A DNA stretch of 64,000 nucleotides, from contig CAVZZJ010000002.1 in NCBI GenBank assembly GCA_963779735.1, positions 434,001 through 498,000 on the forward strand, read 5' to 3'. The notes beneath the pieces are model-generated. The model was not told the DNA's origin. It did not search any database and saw nothing but the letters and a program-made list of their open reading frames with translations. The number at the start of each line of letters is the position of its first letter. Positions within the stretch are counted from its first letter, which is position 1. Origin of the DNA: Bog-473 sp963779735 (GTDB lineage Bacteria; Actinomycetota; Acidimicrobiia; Acidimicrobiales; RAAP-2). Positions 34,962 to 42,426 of this stretch are shown here, piece by piece. A program made the position numbers and the translations under genes.

Positions 34962-36206
34962 CTAAATGACCTCCAGCTTCTTCAGCTCGCCGATCCGGTC
35001 CCAGTCCATGCCGAGCACCTCCATGAGGACGTCCTCGGTGTGCTGGCCGAGCTCGGGCGCCGGGCGGCGGATCGTCGCCGGCGTCTCGGACAGGGCGACC
35101 GGGAACCCGGGCTCGCGGACCCGGCCCATCACGGGGTGGTCGAACCACGTGACGTAGTCGTTGGCGATCGCTTGGGGGTCGTCGGCGACGTCAGCCGTGG
35201 TGTTGACCGCGCAGATGGGCATGTCGCCCTGGGCGAGCAGGCGCGGCATCCACTCGGCTCGCGTCCGGGTGGCGAAGATGTCGTCGAGCAGCCCGACACA
35301 GGCGCGGGCGTTCTCGCAGCGGGTGATGTGATCGCCGAACCGAGGGTCGCTGGCGAGCGGTTCGGGCTGGCCGAGGGCATGGAGGAAGTTGAGCCAGTGA
35401 GGGTCCGATTGGACCATCGCCATGGCGATCCACTTGCCGTCGGCGCAGGCGTAGGTGTTCCACAGGGGGTTGCCCGGGTTCTGCCGCGACGGCGGCTCGC
35501 CCCCCATGTGCTTGTGGAACGTCGAGGTGGCGACCCGGCCGTCCTGGGTCATTAGCTCCAGTGCCAGGGCGAGCCCGCGCAGCGACAGCATGCTCCCGAA
35601 CAACGAGGTCTCGACCCGCTGGCCTACCCCGTGGCGCTCCCGCGCCACCAGGGCGGCCAACACGCCATAGGCGAGCATGATGGCGCCCATCTGGTCGGCC
35701 AGCCCGCCATCTTGTGCCTTTTGCAGCTCGGTGCTGCTGGGATGGAAGAGCAGCCCCGAGCGAGCCTGACCCAAGAGGTCGTAGGCCCGACCGGTACGCT
35801 CGGCGCCCTTGGGGCCATAGGCGCTGGCCGAGCCGTAGACGAGTAGGGGGTTGTCGGACTGCAGCGTCTCGTAGTCGAGCCCGAGCTTCTCGGCGATGCC
35901 GGGACGGAAGTTCTGGATGAAGACGTCGGACTGGGCGACGAGCCGGCGAACAAGCGCCACGCCTTGGGGCTTCTTCATGTCGACGGCGACGCTGCGCTTG
36001 TTGCGGTTGTTGACCTCGAAGTAGGGCGAGGCGCCGGTGTCCTCGAAGGCGTACATGGCTCGCCCCGAATCGCCGCCCTGGCGCTCTTCGACCTTGATCA
36101 CGTCGGCGCCGAGGTCGCCGAGCATGGCGCCGGCCACCGGGCCGTGCTGCCATATCGTCCAGTCGATGACGCGGATGCCCGCCAGCGGGCCACCTCGCTC
36201 CGTCAT
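34962..36206 (-). CDS. CaiB/BaiF-type family III CoA-transferase
   Basis: A 414-residue enzyme that moves CoA between carboxylic acids. The family opening GIRVIDWTIWQHGPVAGAMLGDLGADVIKVE, the VNNRNKRSVAVDMK segment and the catalytic-Asp region GGLADQMGAIMLAYG are clear. ATG 36206 overlaps the stop of the CaiE-like gene (ATGA). Together with that gene it mirrors the caiB-caiE pairing of carnitine operons. It would activate a catabolic acid as a CoA thioester in the cytoplasm. Confidence 0.93.
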   Translation of the reverse strand: MTERGGPLAGIRVIDWTIWQHGPVAGAMLGDLGADVIKVEERQGGDSGRAMYAFEDTGASPYFEVNNRNKRSVAVDMKKPQGVALVRRLVAQSDVFIQNFRPGIAEKLGLDYETLQSDNPLLVYGSASAYGPKGAERTGRAYDLLGQARSGLLFHPSSTELQKAQDGGLADQMGAIMLAYGVLAALVARERHGVGQRVETSLFGSMLSLRGLALALELMTQDGRVATSTFHKHMGGEPPSRQNPGNPLWNTYACADGKWIAMAMVQSDPHWLNFLHALGQPEPLASDPRFGDHITRCENARACVGLLDDIFATRTRAEWMPRLLAQGDMPICAVNTTADVADDPQAIANDYVTWFDHPVMGRVREPGFPVALSETPATIRRPAPELGQHTEDVLMEVLGMDWDRIGELKKLEVI

Positions 36207-36727
36207 GACCGGGCCCAGATGCCCTGGCGGCGGTAGTCGTCGGCCAGCTCCCGCATCGTCGGGATGTAGGTCGAGCACAGGCGCATCATGTGGGCCGGGT
36301 CGGCCGGATCGATCTTCGAGTGGACCTTGGCCGGCGTGCCCATGACGAAGCAGTATTCGGGGATCTCCACCTGCTCGAGCACCACCGAGCCGGCGGCGAC
36401 GGCACAGCCGGCCCCGATTCTCGACAAGGGCATCAGCGCGGCGGTGTTGCCGATCAACGTGTCGTGCCCGATGAACGCCTCAATGGTGCAGGAGTGACCG
36501 ATCATCACGTTGTCCTCAATGTGTGTTGAGGTGTGCAGCACCGAGTTCTCCTCAATGTGGACGTTGTTCCCGATCCGTATCGGCGTCGTGTCCGAACGGA
36601 TCACGACGCCGGGCCAGATGGAGCATTCCTCGCCGATCTCCACGTCGCCGATGAGGGTGACGTTGTCGGCCACCAACGCCGAGGCGGCCACTTTGGGGCT
36701 CTTGCCCTTGTAGGGATAGATGATCAT
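36203..36727 (-). CDS. Gamma-carbonic-anhydrase-like hexapeptide protein (CaiE/PaaY-like)
   Basis: A 174-residue left-handed beta-helix protein with many hexapeptide turns (VTLIGDVEIGEECSIWPG). In CaiE/PaaY and gamma carbonic anhydrases three histidines bind zinc. Here NSVLH (His65) and IGH (His78) are present, but the third position reads Glu83 (IGHSCTIE rather than IGHxxxxH). It may bind metal differently or not be catalytic. Gene order before a CoA-transferase suggests a helper or thioesterase role, as for CaiE or PaaY. A triplicated 22-base repeat lies upstream. Confidence 0.85.
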   Translation of the reverse strand: MIIYPYKGKSPKVAASALVADNVTLIGDVEIGEECSIWPGVVIRSDTTPIRIGNNVHIEENSVLHTSTHIEDNVMIGHSCTIEAFIGHDTLIGNTAALMPLSRIGAGCAVAAGSVVLEQVEIPEYCFVMGTPAKVHSKIDPADPAHMMRLCSTYIPTMRELADDYRRQGIWARS

Positions 36728-36752
36728 GGGTTCTCCTTTTCTTGCGTCGATC

Positions 36753-36816
36753 TTTTCTTTGGTCGATATCAGGCTTTTCTTTGGTCGATATCAGGCTTTT
36801 CTTTGGCGATATCAGG
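36753..36816. repeat. 22-base tandem repeat, three copies, between two genes of one operon
   Basis: Units at 36753-36774, 36775-36796 and 36797-36816 are nearly identical; the third lacks two bases. On the minus strand each unit has GCCTGATATCG then an A/G-rich CAAAGAAAAG. The stop codon of the amidohydrolase (36812-36814) lies inside the first unit read on that strand, and a further AAGAAAAGGAG forms the ribosome site of the next gene. Confidence 0.85.
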
Positions 36817-38011
36817 CCACGAGGCCGCGGCTGGACAGCCCGTAGCACTCAACCGCGTTGCCCCGCAGCAGTGCCCGTGTCTCGTCGTCGTCCATTCCGG
36901 CGCTGGTGACCATCCGCTCGGCCACCGCCTTCGAGTCGGGAAAGGTGGAGTCGGTGTGCGGGTAGTCGGTCTCGAACATGAGCTGGCCCATGCCTATCCG
37001 GTCCCGGAGGGCGAGACCGGTGTACTCGTCGTAGGTGCAGGCGTAGACCCGGCCGGGCACGTAGGTGCTCGGGGGTCGTGAGATCGGAGCGCCGGACATG
37101 GCGCCCCATTGGGCCTGCGAGCGGTCGAGGCGCTCTAGGAGGAACGGGATCCAGCCTGCCTGCCCCTCGCTCAACGCGATCTTGAACGTCGGGTAGCGCT
37201 CGAGAATCCCCGAGCAGAGCCAGTCGGTGAGCGCCCGCTCGGCGGCCTCGTGCGTCAGCGCCACCGACACCAGCGGGGGGGCATCGGCGCTGGTGCGCGG
37301 GAACTTCGACGACGACCCGATGTGCATGTTCACGACCGTGGCCGTCTCCTCACACGCCTTCCACAACGGCTCCCAGAAATCGGTGAAGATGCTCGGTAGG
37401 TCCAGATCGGGGGGGCTCTCGGTGAAGCAGATGGCGTGGGAGCCCTTCTGGGCGCATCGCCGCACCTCGTCCGCCGCCGACTGGGCATCCCACAGCGGCA
37501 CCAGGGTCAGCGGGATGAGCCGGCCGTAGGCGTCGTCGGCGCACCAGTCATCAATCATCCAATCGTTGTACGCGCGGATGCACGCCGCCGCCAGCTCGCG
37601 ATCTTTGGCCTCAAGGAACGTCTGACCACAGAAGCGGGGAAAGGTGGGGAAGCACAGCGACGCCTCGGTGTGGTTGGCGTCCATGTCGGCCAGGCGCGCC
37701 GTGCGGTCGTAACAGCCGGGTCGCATGTCGTCGAAGACCATCGCGCCGGCGCCCCGATCGCCACGGGGAAAGCTCACCGCGGCAAAGGTACGGTCAATCG
37801 GGAACAGGGTGCCGTCGTAGCTCCAGCTATCGGCCCACGGGGCGGTGTCGTCCTCTTCGAGTACCCACGTCTTGCCGGCGAACACCGACCTGCCGCGCCG
37901 CCGCACCAGCACCGGGCCCGAGTCGCGGCAGCCGACCGGGAGGTTCTCCAACCAGACATGCGCCGGCTCTATCACGTGATCGTCGACCGAGATCAGCCGA
38001 GGAATTTCCAT
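36812..38011 (-). CDS. Amidohydrolase-family metal-dependent hydrolase
   Basis: A 399-residue amidohydro_2 protein: ISVDDHVIEPAHVW at the N terminus, NMHIGSSS mid-protein and ETDYPHTDSTFP near the C terminus carry the expected metal-site residues. It opens the six-gene minus-strand run ending at 32687 and so is probably expressed with the CaiE-like protein, CoA-transferase and esterases. ATG 38011 gives the standard family start. It is related to, but not a close copy of, the enzyme at 59309. Confidence 0.87.
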   Translation of the reverse strand: MEIPRLISVDDHVIEPAHVWLENLPVGCRDSGPVLVRRRGRSVFAGKTWVLEEDDTAPWADSWSYDGTLFPIDRTFAAVSFPRGDRGAGAMVFDDMRPGCYDRTARLADMDANHTEASLCFPTFPRFCGQTFLEAKDRELAAACIRAYNDWMIDDWCADDAYGRLIPLTLVPLWDAQSAADEVRRCAQKGSHAICFTESPPDLDLPSIFTDFWEPLWKACEETATVVNMHIGSSSKFPRTSADAPPLVSVALTHEAAERALTDWLCSGILERYPTFKIALSEGQAGWIPFLLERLDRSQAQWGAMSGAPISRPPSTYVPGRVYACTYDEYTGLALRDRIGMGQLMFETDYPHTDSTFPDSKAVAERMVTSAGMDDDETRALLRGNAVECYGLSSRGLVA

Positions 38012-38121
38012 TCCCAACCCCCTATCCCCGCCATTGGCGACCAGCGGCGTAGAAACAATGTTATCAGACCAGAAACGGCGTTCCAGGACGCTGGGGTGCA
38101 CCACGCCGGCCCAGCTCGGCG

Positions 38122-38332
38122 TTGATGCTGTCGGAGTTGGAGGCCGTCGCTCTGCGGCTGTTCGACGAGCACGGATTCTCGAACGTCACCGTCGAGGAGA
38201 TCGCTACGGAAGCGCACATATCGGTGCGAACCTTCTACCGCTACCTAGCCACCAAGGAGGGATGTGCTGCAGCTACCGGCCGACGCCAGGATCCTCGACC
38301 GGGTGGCCGATCAGTCGACGTTTGGGGTCTGA
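38122..38332 (+). pseudogene. Broken TetR-family regulator fragment
   Basis: The frame from TTG 38122 reads a TetR DNA-binding domain: LSELEAVALRLFDEHGFSNV, TVEEIATEAHISVRTFYRYL, ATKEG. A frameshift near 38261 is needed to continue as DVLQLPADARILDRVADQSTF, which then stops. The normal ligand-binding domain of about 120 residues is missing. It faces the amidohydrolase operon, so it may be a dead regulator of it, unless the frameshift is a sequence error. Confidence 0.65.
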
Positions 38333-38451
38333 GCGACGGGGACACCAGGGAGGGGCAAACTCACGATCCTCTAAACTAGGACCGTGCCTGCCCCCCGAGC
38401 GGCCCCGCGCACAACGCGCCAGGTGTCGCCCGGTGGCGGAGCATCACCGCG

Positions 38452-38769
38452 ATGACCGTTGTGCGCGTCGAGCCATCCGGATTCGAATTTGATGTGCGCC
38501 CCGGGGAGTCGGTAGCCGAGGCGGCGTGGCGACTCGGCTACTCGTGGCCCACGACTTGTTGGGGTCAAGCCGAATGCATGTTGTGCTTCGTTCGGGTGAC
38601 GGCCGGTGAGCTCCACACCGAGCCTCCGGACGACGACGAGCAGTTGCAGATGCAGACCCGCATGCCGGCGCGATGGAGGACTCCGGTGACCAGGCTCGCC
38701 TGCAGGCTGAGGGTCAACGGCCCCGGAGTCGTGGTCGAGAAAAGGGGTGTGCGGGCACCGCCACCGTGA
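38452..38769 (+). CDS. Plant-type [2Fe-2S] ferredoxin
   Basis: A 105-residue ferredoxin. The ligands are Cys36, Cys42 and Cys45 (CWGQAECMLC) and Cys84 (RLACRL). The GESVAEAAWRLGYSWPTTC beta-grasp opening is normal. It could supply electrons to an oxygenase. The next gene in the same direction is an aldehyde dehydrogenase. GGAG near 38437 is a weak ribosome site. Confidence 0.87.
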   Translation: MTVVRVEPSGFEFDVRPGESVAEAAWRLGYSWPTTCWGQAECMLCFVRVTAGELHTEPPDDDEQLQMQTRMPARWRTPVTRLACRLRVNGPGVVVEKRGVRAPPP

Positions 38770-38881
38770 CCACCTCACGCCGGTGGGGGTTCTCGGTGGG
38801 CGAGGAGACGCGCGCCCAGACACGCGATGCGGACGCCGGGGGCACGACGGTGTGAACCGTCGTGGGATGGAGCGGTAGGAT

Positions 38882-38915
38882 CCCGCCACGCAGGGCGGGT
38901 GACCTGCGTGGCGGG
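38882..38915 (+). promoter_or_regulatory. Perfect 11-bp hairpin overlapping the aldehyde dehydrogenase ribosome site
   Basis: CCCGCCACGCA (38882-38892) pairs perfectly with TGCGTGGCGGG (38905-38915) around a 12-base loop. The right arm runs into GGGAGG (38913-38918), the ribosome site of GTG 38926, so folding would partly mask it. It could equally be a DNA operator. Confidence 0.6.
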
Positions 38916-38925
38916 AGGCCGACCC

Positions 38926-40488
38926 GTGACGTTGATCCTCAAGAGGGGCACTTCGTGGTGGGAGACCTACGCGCGGTGCGTCCGGGTGGCGCCCGAGGCC
39001 TTCGACTCCGATCGTCTGCGCAACCTCACCCGCGGCGAGTGGCGCCGGATCGGCATTCCGGGCGACCACGTCAACGCCGTCGACGGCACGCCCATCCCGG
39101 GTCCCCCGTTGGTCGACTACGAAGAGGCCGTGGCGGCGGTGGACTATGCCCTCCAGGAGCACCAGACGTGGGTCGCCGTCACTCTGGACGAGCGCCGGTC
39201 ACGGGTGTCGGAGGCGGTGGACGGACTGATCGAACAGCGCGACCTGCTCGCCCTCCTCCTCGTGTGGGAGATCGGCAAGCCCTGGCGTCTGGCATGCGCC
39301 GACGTGGACCGCTGCATTGACGGTGCGCGGTGGTATCTCGGCCAGATCGAGCGTCAGCTGACGTCGAGCGATGGCACGCAGCGCCGGCCGCTGCCGGGTC
39401 CGGTGTCCAACATCGCCAGCTGGAACTACCCGATGAGCGTGCAGGTCCACGCCGAGCTCGTGCAGGCCCTGGCCGGCAACGCGGTGGTGGCCAAGACGCC
39501 GAGCCAGGGGGGGTTCCATACCCTGACCCTGGCCCACGCCCTCATGCGACGCGCCGGGCTGCCCGTCACGCTGGTCTCGGGGATGGGATCGCACATGGGT
39601 GAGGTCCTCATCCGCTCGAAGGGCATCGGGGCGCTGGCCTTCGTCGGGGGCCGGGCCAACGGGCGGCGGGCCGCCGTCTCGCTGGCCGACACCGGTCGTC
39701 GGCACATGCTCGAGCAGGAGGGCCTGAACGTGTGGGGAGTCTGGGACTTCTCGCAGTGGGACCTCCTGGCACAACACATGCGCAAGGGGTTCGAGTACGC
39801 CAAGCAACGTTGCACGGCCTACCCGCGCTACGTCGTGCAGCGCCGGCTCATGCCCTCTTTCCTCGCCACCTACCTTCCGGTGATCGGCGCCGTCAGGTTC
39901 GGAAATCCGCTTGCCGTCGACCATCCCGACGACCCCCTCCCCGATCTGGACTTCGGGCCGGTGATCCATGCCAACAAGGCGGCGGAGCTGTCGGAGCAGT
40001 TCGATGAGGCGGTGCGGGGCGGAGGCATACCGCTCTACCGTGGTTCGGTCGGCGACGGCGGGTTCCTCGACGTACAGGACACCTCGGCCTACATCGCGCC
40101 CTCCTGCGTGCTCCAGCCTCCCGCATCGTGGTCGCTCCACCACGCCGAGCCCTTCGGCCCCCTGGACTCGGTTGTCGTCGTGGACACACGGGCCGAGCTC
40201 ATTGCTGCGATGAACGCGTCCAATGGATCTCTCGTGGCCAGCATTGCGACCGACGATGGCGAGGCGGCCGCTCAGATGTCCGAGGAGCTTCAGGCCTTCA
40301 AGGTGGGCATCAACAAGCCCCGCAGCCGGGGGGACCGCGAAGAGGTGTTCGGCGGGCTCGGTGCGTCGTGGAAGGGCGCGTTCGTCGGTGGCGATCTCCT
40401 GGTGCGGGCGGTCACCTACGGGCCCGAAGGCGAGCATGAGCAGCTCTTCGGGAACTTCGCGAGCTACTCCCGCCTGCCACCGCGCTGA
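38926..40488 (+). CDS. Aldehyde dehydrogenase family protein
   Basis: A 520-residue NAD(P)-dependent dehydrogenase that oxidises an aldehyde to an acid. The substrate-tunnel motif SNIASWNYPMSV, LEQEGLNVW with the general-base Glu (usual form LELGGKN) and AKQRCTAYPRYVVQ with the nucleophilic Cys are present, and EPFGPLDSVVVV follows. GTG 38926 is selected by GGGAGG at 38913-38918. It follows a ferredoxin gene. Divergent motif spellings place it outside the best known subfamilies. Confidence 0.87.
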   Translation: MTLILKRGTSWWETYARCVRVAPEAFDSDRLRNLTRGEWRRIGIPGDHVNAVDGTPIPGPPLVDYEEAVAAVDYALQEHQTWVAVTLDERRSRVSEAVDGLIEQRDLLALLLVWEIGKPWRLACADVDRCIDGARWYLGQIERQLTSSDGTQRRPLPGPVSNIASWNYPMSVQVHAELVQALAGNAVVAKTPSQGGFHTLTLAHALMRRAGLPVTLVSGMGSHMGEVLIRSKGIGALAFVGGRANGRRAAVSLADTGRRHMLEQEGLNVWGVWDFSQWDLLAQHMRKGFEYAKQRCTAYPRYVVQRRLMPSFLATYLPVIGAVRFGNPLAVDHPDDPLPDLDFGPVIHANKAAELSEQFDEAVRGGGIPLYRGSVGDGGFLDVQDTSAYIAPSCVLQPPASWSLHHAEPFGPLDSVVVVDTRAELIAAMNASNGSLVASIATDDGEAAAQMSEELQAFKVGINKPRSRGDREEVFGGLGASWKGAFVGGDLLVRAVTYGPEGEHEQLFGNFASYSRLPPR

Positions 40489-40537
40489 CGCACCCACCCC
40501 CCCGTTTCATTCGGGCTCCCGCTGGTACCATCGACGT

Positions 40538-40910
40538 GTGCTGCGCCTTCACCACGTCAACCTCAGTACTCCGGTCGGCGGAGCCGAGGCGGAGGCGGCC
40601 TTCCTCACCCATCTCCTCAGCTACCGGCCGGTGGAGCCGACCCCCGAGACGCCTCCCGCCGCGCGGTGGTTCGAGGGCGAGGACGGGACGCAGATCCACC
40701 TCAGCGAGGACCCGGACCATCGCCCCTCCACACGCGCCCATGTCGCGCTCGAGGTCGGGGAGTCGCTCGGCGCGCTGGAGGCCAAGCTCGATGCGGCCGG
40801 TCTGGAGTACAGCGCGCCGCGATGGGGAGCGACTCCGCGTCGTGTTCTGCCAGGACCCGGCCGGCAACCGGTGGGAGTTGCGCGGCACCGTCCCCCGCCC
40901 GACCCCCTAG
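40538..40910 (+). pseudogene. Frameshifted glyoxalase/bleomycin-resistance-type protein
   Basis: From GTG 40538 the frame reads VLRLHHVNLSTPVGGAEAEA, then FEGEDGTQIHLSED and HVALEVGESLGALEAKL, a vicinal-oxygen-chelate fold. Near 40822 the frame must change to keep the family's ending, which appears in another frame as RVVFCQDPAGNRWELRG before TAG 40910. So one base is lost or gained relative to an intact gene, by mutation or sequencing error. Intact relatives are metal-dependent lyases or isomerases. Confidence 0.72.
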
Positions 40911-40919
40911 TCTCGCTGG

Positions 40920-41390
40920 CTACCGAGACGGCCGATCCGTCTCGAAGGCTTGACCGATCCACGGGGGAAGTCGGCGCGCCCTCCCGTAGGCGTCGACACA
41001 CCCGTGCACGGTGACCGCCGCGGCGTGCACCGCACGGTCGACCGTGAGCAGGTACGACAACTGGAAGGTTGCGCGGCTCATCGCCACCGGCCGCAAGTGG
41101 ACGTCGACCTGGTCGTCGAAGACAAGGGGCCGCCGGTACTGGACCGCCACCTCCAGCACGGCGAAGTTGAACCCTTCGCCACGCACCTCCCCGTAGGGGT
41201 GCCCGAGCCGGCGCAGGTACGCCACGCGCGCCTCTTCGAGATAGGGCAGGTAGGCCGCGTGATGGACGACGCCCATGGCGTCGGTTTCGGCGAATCGGGT
41301 GCGAATCGTGTGCACGAACCGGTAGTCGTGGGGATCGAGCGACGGCGGGAGGGGTCCCCGTCGCGCTCCACTCGCCGCATCCCGTCCCAT
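40920..41390 (-). CDS. Hotdog-fold acyl-CoA thioesterase (4HBT)
   Basis: A 156-residue protein with TRFAETDAMGVVHHAAYLPYLEEARVAYL, the 4-hydroxybenzoyl-CoA thioesterase motif in which the Asp of ETDAMGVV is catalytic. It would hydrolyse acyl-CoA esters. ATG 41390 is preferred over an in-frame start at 41471, since the earlier residues are not family-like. It converges with the glyoxalase relic. Confidence 0.86.
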   Translation of the reverse strand: MGRDAASGARRGPLPPSLDPHDYRFVHTIRTRFAETDAMGVVHHAAYLPYLEEARVAYLRRLGHPYGEVRGEGFNFAVLEVAVQYRRPLVFDDQVDVHLRPVAMSRATFQLSYLLTVDRAVHAAAVTVHGCVDAYGRARRLPPWIGQAFETDRPSR

Positions 41391-41479
41391 AGTGGCGCGA
41401 ACAGTACCGCCCAAAACCGTCCCTCCAACGCTCGCACTGCGGATCCGAGTGACGGCCACCGCCCGTAACATGGGGGGCC

Positions 41480-41917
41480 ATGGCGACCGAACACTCCGTC
41501 CAATTCACCAGCGGGACCCCAGAGACGGTGCTCGAGCCCCTGAGTCCGAACCTGGCCGAAGCGCTCGTCGGCGCGCTGGCCCTCCCCGAGGCCGAGCGTC
41601 GAGTCGCCGTCTCGGCTGTGGCGGCGCGCGATCCCCGTTGCCTGCAGGCCTGGGCCACGCTGGCCGAGCTGGCCGATGCCCCGATCGACCGCTACGCCTT
41701 TGCCCGGGTCGGCTATCACCGGGGTCTCGACGCCCTGCGGGCCGCCGGCTGGCGAGGATCGGGCTACGTCCGGTGGCGCCACGAGTCCAACCGGGGATTC
41801 CTGCGGTCTCTCCACGCGCTCGAGCGGGCGGCGGCGGCCATCGGGGAGACCGACGAGGAGCAGCGTTGCGCCCTCTTCCTGCGCCAGCTGGATCCCGAGT
41901 GGAGCGCGCGTTTGTAG
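41480..41917 (+). CDS. DUF3151 family protein
   Basis: A 145-residue actinobacterial protein. The DRYAFARVGYHRGLDALR, WRGSGYVRW and NRGFLRSLHALERAA segments are the diagnostic pattern of DUF3151, with RCALFLRQLDPEW at the end. Helical and soluble; function unknown. It ends 18 bases before the MarR-ABC operon and starts just after the thioesterase promoter region. Confidence 0.9.
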   Translation: MATEHSVQFTSGTPETVLEPLSPNLAEALVGALALPEAERRVAVSAVAARDPRCLQAWATLAELADAPIDRYAFARVGYHRGLDALRAAGWRGSGYVRWRHESNRGFLRSLHALERAAAAIGETDEEQRCALFLRQLDPEWSARL

Positions 41918-41932
41918 TTAGAAGGCCTAACT
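41916..41932. promoter_or_regulatory. Candidate MarR operator abutting the MarR start codon
   Basis: AGTTAG-AAGGC-CTAACT is a perfect 6+5+6 inverted repeat. It overlaps the DUF3151 stop codon and ends two bases before ATG 41935 of the MarR gene, where binding would block transcription start or translation. The geometry fits MarR autoregulation. Confidence 0.6.
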
Positions 41933-41934
41933 GT

Positions 41935-42426
41935 ATGATGGTCGAAGTGTCTACCCCTGCGACCATCACGCCAACGACGCCGGCCGATGAACGGCCGGGG
42001 TCGGGCACCTATGGGCGCGTCACGGCTTGGCTCTCCAAGCGGGTCGAGTTCGCCCTGGCCCAGGTCGATCTCACCCTGCCCCAGTACCGGGTGCTGGGGA
42101 TCCTGTCGGAGGGCTCGGCCGCCGCATCCGGTCTGGCCCAACGCCTGGCCGTGCGCCCACCGTCTATCACCGCCGTCATCGACGGGCTCGTGGCCCGGGG
42201 CCTGGTCGACCGGACCCACGAGGAGAGCGACCGACGCCGGATCACGCTGCGCCTGACCGAGGACGGCGAGCGCATCGTGGTGGCGGCAGACCTCCGCGTC
42301 GACGAGTACCTCGAGTCCATCGCCGCCTGCCTGCCCGACGCCGACGAGGTGATGGTGCTCCGGTCGTTGGAGCTGTGGGGTCACGCCATGGCCAACTTCC
42401 ACCAGATGCGGAAGCAGACCCAGTGA
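41935..42426 (+). CDS. MarR-family regulator of an ABC exporter
   Basis: A 163-residue winged-helix protein: LTLPQYRVLGILSEGSAAASGLAQRLAVRPPSITAVIDGLVARGLV, with the wing DRTHEESDRRRITLRLT. It is the first gene of a MarR-ABC-ABC operon; its stop overlaps the GTG of the first ABC gene (GTGA). It most likely represses the operon through the adjacent inverted repeat and is released by exported compounds. Confidence 0.92.
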   Translation: MMVEVSTPATITPTTPADERPGSGTYGRVTAWLSKRVEFALAQVDLTLPQYRVLGILSEGSAAASGLAQRLAVRPPSITAVIDGLVARGLVDRTHEESDRRRITLRLTEDGERIVVAADLRVDEYLESIAACLPDADEVMVLRSLELWGHAMANFHQMRKQTQ

